64,000 nt of DNA from DATJGR01 sp963812255. Its GTDB lineage: Bacteria > Pseudomonadota > Gammaproteobacteria > Pseudomonadales > Azotimanducaceae. This document shows positions 52,900 through 61,465 of the stretch, one piece after another (the first letter of the stretch is position 1; each line of letters opens with the position of its first letter). The position numbers were made by a program, and so were the translations under genes. The DNA is taken from assembly GCA_963812255.1 (NCBI GenBank), contig CAWEUM010000006.1, forward strand, positions 1 through 64,000, read 5' to 3'. The notes below the pieces were generated by a model. The model made no database searches. It was given only the letters and a program-made list of their open reading frames with translations, and had not been told where the DNA came from.

Positions 52900-55074
52900 A
52901 TGAGCCGGGTTCGAGACGTCGTGGTGGTAGGCGCCGGCGCGTGTGGTCTGACCACTGCGCTTGCACTAGCGCGGGCCGGCTACTCTATCTGCCTCGTCGA
53001 GGCGCGCCGAGATCCCACGCTTCCCGACGCCGCCACGGAGCTGGCGGCCGCGCGAGTATGGCTGGACCGCGCCAACGACACCTCAAAGGGGCCGATGGCA
53101 GCGGAATACCACGCGGCTGCGCGAATCCGCAACAGGTACTGGGGCACATATGAGCGAAATGTGTCGCTCGACGGCCATTCGCTGGCCTACCTCGAATCGC
53201 TGGGTGTCGACACCGGCGGCCTGCCAAAACCGACCCGCATCGATCTCAATGGACTCCCGGACGGACCAAGATTTCACGCGACCCTGCGCCAGCGCGTCGT
53301 GCAACCCGAAGCCGCAGGTTTGTCCGCCGAGCGGGCTCTGTTGCAGCGCGACTGGGCGGCGCAACCGTCGTTGGGGGATTTGGAGCGGCTGCTGCTGGAA
53401 CGGATTCGCCGATGCGACCACATCGAGATTCGCTTCGGCTCCACCGCGCACGCGATCGACGCTTCGCCACAGGGCATAATCATCAACACGAAGACCGGCG
53501 CGCTGACCGCCGGCATCGTCATCGTCGCGGATGGCGGCGGGGTGCGATCGCTCAGTCGCCAGTTGGTGTCCCGCACCATCCACCACCGCGAACGCATCAA
53601 CCTGGCTGTTGCCCAATCAGACGCGACGGTGACGCTGTTCGGACATCCGACGACGGATGTGTTCGCGCACAACACGTTGACCGAGGATGGCTGGCTCGGA
53701 ATCTTCTGTAGCGGCCATACGGTGAGCGCGGTGGTGAACGCGGTGGGACTCAACAGCGGCACTGTACGAACCGCCGTGCAAGCACTGAACGAGCTAGGTC
53801 TGCGTACCAGACTGGTCGAGCCGCCGATCGACATCACTGTCGAAATCGCCGAGGCCGACGATGTGCTGCCCGAGAGCCGAATCGTGCTCGTCGGCGATGC
53901 CGCGCTATGCGGCAATCCGCGCAACGGCCTCGGCGTGCAGTTCGGTCTGCTGTGGGCGCAACTCGTCGCAGCATCGATCTCTCGCGATCGCTGCGGTATC
54001 TCGCTCGATGAGCGCATCTACCGCAGCCGCGCGGCCGACATTATTCGCCGGCGCCGCACATTCGAACTCGCCTGGATGGAGATCGTGAACCGCGCGATCA
54101 CCGACCCCAACCAGTTGCAACGCTACATCGTCTCCGAGCCGGCGTTGCGCAGCATCCGCAAACTGTCCGTGCGCTTTCGGCCGTCGCGGCGCCGCATGCG
54201 CTACCGCATCAAACTCACGATCGATGCGCGCCGTATCCCGGCATCCGACACAGGAGTAATCGCGACATTTCTGCGTCAGTTCGAGCGGGTCTGCATTCGC
54301 GCGAATCTGCGACTTCGGCACGTCCGCGATCGCGATTTCACAGTCAAAACGCGATTTGACCCAAAGCATCGACTCGACTTGTCATTTGGTGACGAATGTC
54401 TGTCGTTGCGTTCCGGCACGTTGACGTTTGCACGTACCGACGACGGTTGGCTGGTGCGCATCGAATCAGCCGTCGCGCTGCAGACGTCGCGCGGTCGCTT
54501 TGCGTCCGACTTCCCGATTGAGCGCATGCAGATTGATCTCCCCGACGACTTTCTCGACGTCGCGATCGCACACGCGGTCGCACAGCCGGACCGATTCGCT
54601 GGCATCCCGCTTCAGGCGCGAGTTCGGTGCCTCGATCGCAAGGTCCGCTGGGGGCCGCTCACTCTGCACCTGCGTGACCGGCCGCAGCTACGCCTCGAAC
54701 TGTGCGCTAGCGTCTTGGACGTCACCGTCGAGCGGGGCGTCATCGAACTGCTCAGCATCACGCAGTTCGCACATCAGGTACCGCTTGGCGGAACACGCTG
54801 GCTTCGCAACGCGTCGCGGTTCTGGCGCGGCTCGCTCGATCCGCTGATCGATCGCACCGTGGCATTAGCTTCTGCAACCGTCTATCGAATCACAGTGCGT
54901 CCGACCTCGGACAATACCGCTCTCGTGAGTCTCTACGGCGCACTGCCGATCAGTATTCGTCTGAGCGCCCGCGACGCGGCGCGCCTGCGATCGGAGTTAG
55001 TGTATTCGGCGCTGATCGGACAATTGCTGAGCGATCACGGCGAGTGCATCGCCGGGCTGACCGCGCGCACCTGA
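52900..55074 (+). CDS. FAD-dependent monooxygenase with long uncharacterised C-terminal domain
   Basis: A 724-residue protein. Residues 1-400 form a group A flavin monooxygenase/PHBH-like module: VVVGAGACGLTTALALARAG for FAD, ADGGGVRSLSRQL near the DG motif, and VLVGDAALCGNPRNGLGVQF (GD motif, near 330-348). The remaining 320 residues are beta-rich and Arg-rich, resemble no domain I know, and are absent from typical enzymes of 400-550 residues. It is divergent from the cyclase sensor, which may regulate it. It may hydroxylate or epoxidise the operon's isoprenoid product; inference only. Confidence 0.75.
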   Translation: MSRVRDVVVVGAGACGLTTALALARAGYSICLVEARRDPTLPDAATELAAARVWLDRANDTSKGPMAAEYHAAARIRNRYWGTYERNVSLDGHSLAYLESLGVDTGGLPKPTRIDLNGLPDGPRFHATLRQRVVQPEAAGLSAERALLQRDWAAQPSLGDLERLLLERIRRCDHIEIRFGSTAHAIDASPQGIIINTKTGALTAGIVIVADGGGVRSLSRQLVSRTIHHRERINLAVAQSDATVTLFGHPTTDVFAHNTLTEDGWLGIFCSGHTVSAVVNAVGLNSGTVRTAVQALNELGLRTRLVEPPIDITVEIAEADDVLPESRIVLVGDAALCGNPRNGLGVQFGLLWAQLVAASISRDRCGISLDERIYRSRAADIIRRRRTFELAWMEIVNRAITDPNQLQRYIVSEPALRSIRKLSVRFRPSRRRMRYRIKLTIDARRIPASDTGVIATFLRQFERVCIRANLRLRHVRDRDFTVKTRFDPKHRLDLSFGDECLSLRSGTLTFARTDDGWLVRIESAVALQTSRGRFASDFPIERMQIDLPDDFLDVAIAHAVAQPDRFAGIPLQARVRCLDRKVRWGPLTLHLRDRPQLRLELCASVLDVTVERGVIELLSITQFAHQVPLGGTRWLRNASRFWRGSLDPLIDRTVALASATVYRITVRPTSDNTALVSLYGALPISIRLSARDAARLRSELVYSALIGQLLSDHGECIAGLTART

Positions 55075-55282
55075 CACAAATTTTGCTGTAGCTTTCATAG
55101 CCCCATTCAACAAAGCGTTTGCCGTGCGCGTGCGTTTTGGATCCCTGGTGCCTCCGAGTACCGGGCTGCGACAGCAGTCGCAGAATTTCGAGTTCTCGCT
55201 GAAGCGTCGATCAGCTGATCGCGCACGAAGTCCGGGGACGATCCCTCACCCCTGTGGGCGCCGTCGCTGCGCGACCGCGTCG

Positions 55283-55301
55283 AAACTCGCTCAGCGAGTT
55301 T
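55283..55301. repeat. Small perfect hairpin near the palindrome
   Basis: AAACTCGCT-C-AGCGAGTTT, a 9-bp stem with a single central base. It lies 27 bp left of the 60-bp palindrome, at the edge of the third island. Confidence 0.5.
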
Positions 55302-55327
55302 GTCGAGCCGGAGGGTTCGTCCACACG

Positions 55328-55387
55328 TCCCTCTCCGCCATGTGCAAAGGGCCCCAGCTGGGGCCCTTTGCACATGGCGGAGAGGGA
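55328..55387. repeat. 60-bp perfect palindrome
   Basis: Two 30-base arms without spacer, centred on CCAG|CTGG at 55357/55358. Each arm includes GGGCCCTTTGCACATGGCGG or its complement. The outer part of the right arm, TGGCGGAGAGGGAG (to 55388), equals the reverse complement of the last 14 bases of tRNA-Ser(GCT). Such a structure can extrude as a cruciform. Confidence 0.9.
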
Positions 55388-55388
55388 G
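55375..55388 (-). other. tRNA-Ser 3'-end repeat: distal attachment site of third island
   Basis: TGGCGGAGAGGGAG here is identical to 61350-61363, the 3' end of tRNA-Ser(GCT) with its CCA. The intact integrase starts 154 bp away. The 14-bp repeat is short, so the assignment rests also on the integrase and on the layout. Confidence 0.55.
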
Positions 55389-55541
55389 ACCGATTTTTGC
55401 TGTTCCAGAAGTTTCCCAACAGTTCCACTCCGTGTCGTTTTTATCAACGAATTTACAGGGTATTTCTTCTCGACAATTCTTACGACTTCCTGCACTATCT
55501 CCACTCCAGATGTAGGCGAATTGGTGGTCGAAAAGGTTCGT

Positions 55542-56768
55542 ATGCCGCGAAAGGCTGATAGAAATAAACTCTCCGCAACGTTTGTACGTTCAAAGAAACA
55601 ATCCGGCAAGTATCACGACGGTGGTGGTCTGTATTTGCAGGTGACGCCACGCCTCACACGGTCGTGGTTATTCCGTTACAACCGCAGCCATGATGTCTGG
55701 ATGGGTCTCGGTCCGTTTCCTGACGTTCCCTTGGCCAAGGCACGCATCGATGCGGGTTATTGTCGGGCGCTGTTGCGCGAAGGTGTCGATCCCATCGCCG
55801 AGCGCAAGCGAAAACGCACGGCATTGCGTCTGGCGGATGCCAGAAACGTCACCTTCGCCGACTGCTGCTCGGGCTATATCGCCGCCTATGAGGCTTCTTG
55901 GCGCAATACCAAGCACCGAGATCAGTGGGAAACGACGCTTGCGACCTACGCCGAGCCGATCCTCGGCAAGCTGTCTGTCCAGGACATCGACACCGGGCTG
56001 GTGCTCAAAGTGCTACAGCCGATCTGGTACACGAAGACCGAGACGGCGACCCGAGTCCGGCAACGCATGGAGTCGGTACTCAATTGGGCGGCGGCATCCG
56101 GGTATCGAAGTGGTGAGAACCCGGCGCGTTGGAACGGCAACCTCAAGGATCTGCTACCAGTCCCGACCAAGCTCAAGAAGGTGCGCAATCATCCTGCTCT
56201 ACCCTTCCCGGAGATCAACGATTTCGTGACCGCCCTGCGAGCCGTCGACGGGATTGCGTCGCGGGCACTCGAGTTCGTCATCCTGACCGCAGCGCGAACC
56301 AACGAGGCAATTGGCGCGCGCTGGAATGAGTTTGATCTTGAATCAGGATTGTGGACGATTCCGGGCCAACGCATGAAGGCGGGCAAGACGCATACGGTCC
56401 CGCTCTCCCCGCGCGCCCTGACACTCCTGCAGGAGCTGCACGATCTTGGCAGCGAATGGGTGTTTCCCGGTCAGGTCGCCGACAAGCCGCTCAGCAACAT
56501 GGCGATGCTGTTGACGTTGAAGCGAATGAATTGCGCCGACCTGACGGTGCATGGGTTCCGCTCCACCTTCCGGGACTGGTGTTCGGAGTCGACGAGTTAC
56601 TCGCACGAAGTCTGCGAGATGGCGTTGGCGCACCAGATCAAGAACCAGGCCGAGGCGGCTTATCGCCGCGGCGACTTGCTCGACAAGCGCCGGCGCTTGA
56701 TGGCCGATTGGGCTCGCTACATTGACACGCCGAGAACGACAGCAATCGTGACAAGCATTCGGCGCTGA
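55542..56768 (+). CDS. P4-type tyrosine integrase, intact
   Basis: A 408-residue integrase. The DUF4102-like arm-binding domain (KYHDGGGLYLQVTPRLTRSW, WMGLGPFPDVPLAKARIDAG) is followed by the SAM-like core-binding domain and the catalytic domain. Catalytic residues are in LTAARTNEAIGARWNEFDLE (first Arg), HGFRSTFRDWCSE (H-x-x-R), and AHQIKNQAEAAYRRGD, with the nucleophile Tyr in AAYRRG. The ATG at 55542 begins MPRKADRNK; upstream in-frame sequence runs through the palindrome and is rejected. It reads into the island ending at tRNA-Ser(GCT). Confidence 0.95.
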   Translation: MPRKADRNKLSATFVRSKKQSGKYHDGGGLYLQVTPRLTRSWLFRYNRSHDVWMGLGPFPDVPLAKARIDAGYCRALLREGVDPIAERKRKRTALRLADARNVTFADCCSGYIAAYEASWRNTKHRDQWETTLATYAEPILGKLSVQDIDTGLVLKVLQPIWYTKTETATRVRQRMESVLNWAAASGYRSGENPARWNGNLKDLLPVPTKLKKVRNHPALPFPEINDFVTALRAVDGIASRALEFVILTAARTNEAIGARWNEFDLESGLWTIPGQRMKAGKTHTVPLSPRALTLLQELHDLGSEWVFPGQVADKPLSNMAMLLTLKRMNCADLTVHGFRSTFRDWCSESTSYSHEVCEMALAHQIKNQAEAAYRRGDLLDKRRRLMADWARYIDTPRTTAIVTSIRR

Positions 56769-56842
56769 AGAAATTCAGCCGGGACGACAAAATCTTGGAC
56801 TCACTGAGTCCAAGCACTCCTCGGACGATGCTGGACAGCGCC

Positions 56843-57076
56843 TTAGCACCGCTCGCTCGTACCACCCTGACGATCAACGACGCGACCTTCGCGGCGGGTT
56901 TGGAGCGCATGCATCCACGCTTCGAGCTCGTCCTCGATCCATGCGACAGAGCGTTGACCCAGCTTGACGGGATGAGGGGCCAAATCCTCGGCCATAAGCG
57001 CATACCACGTCGACCGTGGTACACCGGTTTTGATTCGTCGATCGCGTTCTCTCAGTAAACGCACGATGGTCTCCAT
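56843..57076 (-). CDS. AlpA-like excisionase/regulator
   Basis: A 77-residue protein. It has IVRLLRERDRRIKTGVPRST then YALMAEDLAPHPVKLGQRSV and WIEDELEAWM, the AlpA-family helix-turn-helix with its wing and final helix. These act as integrase activators or excision factors. It is convergent with the integrase gene, with 74 bp between stops, a common arrangement in P4-like islands. Confidence 0.85.
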   Translation of the reverse strand: METIVRLLRERDRRIKTGVPRSTWYALMAEDLAPHPVKLGQRSVAWIEDELEAWMHALQTRREGRVVDRQGGTSERC

Positions 57077-57083
57077 CGAACAG

Positions 57084-57290
57084 TCACAGCCATGCTAGGA
57101 CCAACGCGGCGCTGCGTCGCCGGATAACCTCACCAGCGTGCGACGTGATTAGGTCGTCAGGATCGCGATACGTTACGCGCCGTGTCGCATCGTGACTGCT
57201 GATGACGAGCCAGTCGTTCACAGCGGGCAGCTGACGCCTCTCGCGCCAGGACCAAAATTCGAAGCCCGGCAGTGGACAAACTGTGTCCAC
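57084..57290 (-). CDS. Small hypothetical island protein
   Basis: A 68-residue protein that begins MDTVCPLPGFEFWSWRERRQ and continues through DWLVISSHDATRRVTYRDPD to a hydrophobic end. No family recognised. It lies 7 bp upstream of the AlpA-like gene on the same strand, so co-transcription is likely. A longer overlapping frame (57218-57541) has a biased composition and is less convincing. Confidence 0.4.
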   Translation of the reverse strand: MDTVCPLPGFEFWSWRERRQLPAVNDWLVISSHDATRRVTYRDPDDLITSHAGEVIRRRSAALVLAWL

Positions 57291-58292
57291 GCGCGAGCGA
57301 GACGAATCGTCACCGAGCGGTGTGAAATGCCAGGGAACCGCTCCCGGCGGAGCGCCCTCATAAGCGCGCAGCCGTCCGGAGCGAAACCAACGTCACGAAG
57401 GGGCACGCGGACGACGCGCCGAAGGTCGTAGTGAATGCTTGAAGCGCGGCATGTGATGGACGAAAGTCCAGCACGTAGAGCGCCACGATCCGAAGGTGCC
57501 GTCGTCACTACAAAGCGAAGCGGGGTAGTGACGACGGCCACACACCAATAACCACGCCGCCTTGCGGTCGGATTTCGAAGTGACGCTAGAGTTGCGGGTG
57601 CCTAAACTGCCTGCACTGACGATTTATACGCGGCCACTGCGTTTAAAGTGGCAGGTCGATCCAGCCTGGCGCAAGCCAACCGGACAGCGAAGCAGACGCT
57701 CAATCACTGCAACAGCGATATCGTAGAACCGTGAAATGTCGCAATGACCGCCAAGGTCATCGGTTCATCTTCGAGACTGAAGATCTTCGATCCATAGTTC
57801 AAATCGGGCATCCGCCCATCTTCACTACCCAGATCGAGGGATCGCCACCGCGATCGCGAGATCATTCATTAACCCAGCGGCTTCGCCGTATTTGTCCAAA
57901 GGAGGTGACTGCAGAAAACCACGTTCGAAGTAAGACCTGATTGCGTAGGTCTGTTGGTACTGGCGCAGACGTTCTCTTCTACCGAAGAGGTTCTGCGTCG
58001 CCGAAGATCGGCACTGTTCAGGTCAGGGAGTGGTGTCCCACGATCATTGCCGTGTTTAACACGGAACTCGTTCAGCTACGGCTGCCGGGTAGATCAGAAA
58101 CACTTACCAGACTGGTCCAACACCTTAGAGACCTGAACCACCAACACCTGGGAGTTGATGACTTCGCCGACGCCGACGATATGGCGTGTCGTCAATGAAG
58201 GACCTCGAAAATTTGTGACCAGAGGCCGCGGCAATCGGCCAACGTCGCAACTGCCACATCAAATCGCTGGCGATATCGCTCGCCGCTTAACC
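57291..58292. other. Island interior without a clear gene
   Basis: Several frames of 60-107 codons exist on both strands, but none has a convincing family, start or ribosome site. A plus-strand frame near 57941-58198 has protein-like composition (TELVQLRLPGRSETLTRLVQ) and could be the remnant of a gene. I assign nothing. Confidence 0.4.
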
Positions 58293-58898
58293 TCAGTTGT
58301 TGGGGAGTTGGGCGAATACCTCTTCCGCCCCGATCCGGGGCCTGACCGTCAGCGCTGCCTCGGACTCGCCCGCCTCGAACCGACGAATCAACTCGTCCGC
58401 GTCGAATCTCACGCCGATCGGGTTGATACCGAAGTCGCTGCCGTTGAACCATTCATCCAGCGCCGCCGGTGAATCGAATACGTCGATCGTCAGCTCAACC
58501 TGGTTACCGTCCGGGTCGCGGTAGTAGAACGACACATTCGGACCGTGGTTGATGCACCAGTACGGCGTGATGCCCTGTGCGCGCAGCCGTTTGAACGTAG
58601 CCAAGAGATCGCCGAGCGACGCATACGTGAACGCGCAATGGTCCATCGCGGCCGCGCGGCGATCCTGCGGCGTCAAATCCGCCATGCCGACAATGGCCAC
58701 GCGGTGGTGTTCGTCGTCGAACGTGAGGAAGGTGAGGAATGGATTCGCGAGTGCGACTTCCGCTTCGAACACCGTGCGATACCACTGCACCATCGCGTCC
58801 TTCTGGGCCGTGCGAAACACGATGTGAGCAAATTTGACCGGCGCGATGCGTCCGCGCGCGGCTGCGGTTTCAGGGACCGCCTTCGCTTGATTATTCAT
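58293..58898 (-). CDS. VOC-family extradiol-dioxygenase-like protein
   Basis: A 201-residue protein with the VOC fold and the three metal ligands of extradiol dioxygenases: His in PVKFAHIVFRTAQKD, His in AAMDHCAFTYASLGD, and Glu in PDGNQVELTIDVF. GITPYWCINHGPNVSFYYRD fits the substrate region of biphenyldiol-type enzymes. The ATG at 58898 follows GGCGGAGACTCT. It lies 11 bp after the flavin-barrel gene and probably forms an operon with it, divergent from the TetR gene. It likely acts on a catechol or related compound. Confidence 0.82.
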   Translation of the reverse strand: MNNQAKAVPETAAARGRIAPVKFAHIVFRTAQKDAMVQWYRTVFEAEVALANPFLTFLTFDDEHHRVAIVGMADLTPQDRRAAAMDHCAFTYASLGDLLATFKRLRAQGITPYWCINHGPNVSFYYRDPDGNQVELTIDVFDSPAALDEWFNGSDFGINPIGVRFDADELIRRFEAGESEAALTVRPRIGAEEVFAQLPNN

Positions 58899-58909
58899 AG
58901 AGTCTCCGC

Positions 58910-59401
58910 CTACCAAGGAAGTCGTTGGCCGTAGCCGTGCTGCATCTTGGAACCATCATCGCCCGCGTTCAAATGAACCGGAGGCGTATAGAAAGTCTCA
59001 TCCGGCTTGACTCGGATGACTAGCCGATCCTCTTTTTTGGCCATGGCCTCCACCATCGGGCGCGCGGCTTCCGGCACGGCAACGCCGGACATGATTTGGC
59101 CGACCTTCATCATCACACTGGCAGTCTGCGACAGATCGCGCTCTAACCGCGCCTTGCCGTAGACCACCAGATACGTCAGCGGCCATTTCTCATCGAGCAC
59201 GCACAGTGAAATTCGCCCGAGCTTGTCGACGGCTTTGGCCTTGGCGCGACCGGCCATCGTGGAGATGAGGATGTCGCTGCCGTCCATGGTGTAGTAGACG
59301 ACCGACATCGAGGGCGCCCCCTGCGAGCGTTCGTAACCAAGAACGCAGGTCCTATGCTGTTGAACAAAGGCCCTCCGCTGTTCGCTGTTCATTTCATTCA
59401 T
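58910..59401 (-). CDS. Pyridoxamine-5'-phosphate-oxidase-like/F420-type flavin protein
   Basis: A 163-residue FMN/F420 split-barrel protein: FVQQHRTCVLGYERSQGAPS, VVYYTMDGSDILISTMAGRA with the KAKAV phosphate contact, and LCVLDEKWPLTYLVVYGKAR. Such proteins reduce or oxidise small organic molecules. It is the first gene of a two-gene unit with the VOC dioxygenase-like protein, 83 bp from the divergent TetR gene, which probably represses both. Confidence 0.82.
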   Translation of the reverse strand: MNEMNSEQRRAFVQQHRTCVLGYERSQGAPSMSVVYYTMDGSDILISTMAGRAKAKAVDKLGRISLCVLDEKWPLTYLVVYGKARLERDLSQTASVMMKVGQIMSGVAVPEAARPMVEAMAKKEDRLVIRVKPDETFYTPPVHLNAGDDGSKMQHGYGQRLPW

Positions 59402-59419
59402 TTGACGCGTCCATCGAGA

Positions 59420-59474
59420 TTAACTTGACAAGAGGAGAGTAAATTAGATGATATATCGTCAATTGACAAGTTAA
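59420..59474. promoter_or_regulatory. Divergent control region with inverted repeats (TetR operator candidate)
   Basis: Between the divergent starts (59401 and 59485) lie TTAACTTG (59420-59427) and CAAGTTAA (59467-59474) as a matched inverted pair. An imperfect palindrome, GATGATATATCGTC (59447-59460), sits between them. Position and symmetry suit binding by the adjacent TetR protein. TTGACA-like elements are also present. Confidence 0.5.
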
Positions 59475-59484
59475 ACAGATACCA

Positions 59485-60120
59485 ATGTCCGCTAACCCTC
59501 GAAACCTCGTTCAGGAACGTGCACTCATCACCCGCGATCAGCTACTCGACGCGGCGATTCGGACGTTTGCCAGCGCCGGGTATGACGCATCGACAACTCG
59601 CGACATTGAAGCGGCCGCGGGTGTCAAACGCGGCGTCATCGCGTATCACTTCGGCACCAAGGAGAATCTTTGGAAAGCAGCCGCCACCTGGATGAGCGAG
59701 CGGGCAACGCTCGAGCTACAGGACGCTGAGCGTGGCGCGACGAACGTCGATCCCATCGGGCGTTTGCGCTATTTCGTGCGTGCCTACGTCCGCTTCTGTG
59801 CGCGCCACCCAGAGGTGAATCGGTTGATGGTGCGCGAAGGCATGGAGAACGATTGGCGTCTCGAATGGCTCGTGGAACACAGCGTGCGGCGCTGGTACGC
59901 ACGCGTCCGGCAAGTGTTCGACCAAGCTACGGCGCTCGGCGTCGCCCCTGCGATGGCCTACCACCACTTCTATTACATCCTCACGGGCGCGGCGGCGTTG
60001 ATCTTCTCGATGGCGCCGGAGGCAAAACGGCTTACCGATATCGACACGTATGACGAATCCGTCGTAAGCGCTCACGCCGATGCGCTTGCTGAACTGCTGT
60101 TTCCAGCCGTCAGGCGCTGA
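59485..60120 (+). CDS. TetR-family transcriptional repressor
   Basis: A 211-residue regulator. The HTH reads DAAIRTFASAGYDASTTRDI followed by AGVKRGVIAYHFGTKENLWK, typical TetR. The C-terminal part is a TetR_C-like helical ligand domain (VNRLMVREGMENDWRLEWLV). It is divergent from the flavin-barrel/VOC pair and probably controls it and itself. Its stop lies 4 bp before the beta-propeller gene, so the two are likely co-transcribed. Confidence 0.92.
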   Translation: MSANPRNLVQERALITRDQLLDAAIRTFASAGYDASTTRDIEAAAGVKRGVIAYHFGTKENLWKAAATWMSERATLELQDAERGATNVDPIGRLRYFVRAYVRFCARHPEVNRLMVREGMENDWRLEWLVEHSVRRWYARVRQVFDQATALGVAPAMAYHHFYYILTGAAALIFSMAPEAKRLTDIDTYDESVVSAHADALAELLFPAVRR

Positions 60121-60124
60121 AGCT

Positions 60125-61189
60125 GTGACGAAAACCACCACGAAGCGGTTTCTGATCGGCGTGCTCGCAGTGTTGGGCGCCGTGTTTGTCATCGGCATTG
60201 GTCTCGTAGCCATGCTGGTCTTCCCAACGCGGCCATCAACCGCATCCAGTCTCGACTTCGTCGGCTTCATTTCGCTCCCGGAAAGCAAAGCGTCAAACGT
60301 ACTCAGTGTGCTCGACTATCTGACCGTCGACGGCCGCAGCCTGTACGTGACCGACGAAAGCTCCGGCGACGTCTTCAAGGTGCCGCTCGGGGACGGGCCG
60401 TTGCCGACGCGCGACGCAATCACCGTCATTCGCGGCGAGCCGGCAGCGCACGGCATCGTGATTGATCCAACGACCCAGCATGGGTTCGTCTCAAGGAGCG
60501 ACGTCAACACGGTCGACGTCGTCGATATGTCTTCGTTTGCGACCTTGTCGCGCATCGACGTTGATGACGACGTCGACGGCATCTTCCTCGATCCTGCAGC
60601 GCAACTCGTCTACGCCGTCAGCGGCGATCCGCACACGGCCGCAGTGATCGATCCCTCCACCGCAACAAAAGTCGCTACGATTGAACTGGGCGGGAAGCCG
60701 GAATTCGCAGCATATGACCCGCAGACGAAGCTCATCTATCAGAACCTCGTCGACGTGGACACGATGGCCGTCGTCGATCTGGCGAAGCGGGAAGTAATCG
60801 ACCGTTGGTCGCTGAGCCCTTGTCAGGGACCAACCAGCGTTGCGCTCGACCTTTCGAATCGACGGATGTTCGTGGTGTGCAGGGGAAACGCGTTGCTGGT
60901 CGTGGTGAACATCGACGATCACAAGATCGTGTCGACCGTCGCCATTGGCGGCGCGCCGGATTCGGTTGCCTACGATCCGACGCTACGGCGAATCTATTCG
61001 ACCGGCAGACCGGGTGTGTTGTCTGTGGTCCAGCAGGATTCCCCGGACCAATATCACACGCTCGACACTGTGAAACTCCACTATGGTGCGCACACGCTCG
61101 CGATCGATCCATCAACGCACCGAGTTTACGTGGCATATGCCAGTTTGCTCGTGCCGCCGCGACTTGCGGTGTTTACGCCGCGCGTCTAG
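60125..61189 (+). CDS. Membrane-anchored YncE-like beta-propeller protein
   Basis: A 354-residue protein with an N-terminal transmembrane anchor (FLIGVLAVLGAVFVIGIGLV), then six or seven YVTN-like repeats: RSLYVTDESSGDVFKVPLGD, HGFVSRSDVNTVDVVDMSS, QLVYAVSGDPHTAAVIDPST and so on, an NHL/YncE-like propeller facing the periplasm. It starts at GTG 60125, 4 bp after the TetR stop. Ligand unknown. Last cargo gene before the tRNA-Ser. Confidence 0.85.
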   Translation: MTKTTTKRFLIGVLAVLGAVFVIGIGLVAMLVFPTRPSTASSLDFVGFISLPESKASNVLSVLDYLTVDGRSLYVTDESSGDVFKVPLGDGPLPTRDAITVIRGEPAAHGIVIDPTTQHGFVSRSDVNTVDVVDMSSFATLSRIDVDDDVDGIFLDPAAQLVYAVSGDPHTAAVIDPSTATKVATIELGGKPEFAAYDPQTKLIYQNLVDVDTMAVVDLAKREVIDRWSLSPCQGPTSVALDLSNRRMFVVCRGNALLVVVNIDDHKIVSTVAIGGAPDSVAYDPTLRRIYSTGRPGVLSVVQQDSPDQYHTLDTVKLHYGAHTLAIDPSTHRVYVAYASLLVPPRLAVFTPRV

Positions 61190-61349
61190 CAAACCGCTTG
61201 ACGATGGATCCGCGTCGGCGAGATCAAACGAAAGTCGCTCAACCGCGTTTCTCGCTGAATCCATCGACTCGTCCCGTGTAGGTTGATTTGTAGGCGGGGA
61301 GTGTCAGTTAAATTATTTATTAATTATTTCATTAGCATACGGTGCAAGG

Positions 61350-61443
61350 TGGCGGAGAGGGAGGGATTCGAACCCTCGATGGACGTATTAGGCCCATACT
61401 CCCTTAGCAGGGGAGCGCCTTCGACCAGCTCGGCCACCTCTCC
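61350..61443 (-). tRNA. tRNA-Ser(GCT)
   Basis: On the minus strand: acceptor GGAGAGG/CCTCTCC, D-arm, anticodon stem CTCCC/GGGAG with loop CTGCTAA (anticodon GCT), a long type-II variable arm, T-arm GAGGG-TTCGAAT-CCCTC, and encoded GCCA. Its 3' end is repeated at 55375-55388. It sits 22 bp downstream of csrA. Confidence 0.96.
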
Positions 61444-61465
61444 AACGGATGCGCATAGTATCAGG

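Noticed and set aside
55328..55387. A plain transcription terminator
   Set aside because: There is no loop and no T-tract directly after the stem, and the arms are far longer than needed.
55254..55541. An N-terminal extension of the intact integrase
   Set aside because: The extension translates through the palindrome and the attachment repeat; family homology begins at the ATG 55542.
57218..57541. A 107-residue minus-strand gene
   Set aside because: It overlaps the better-placed small gene before the AlpA-like gene and has Arg-rich, low-complexity composition.
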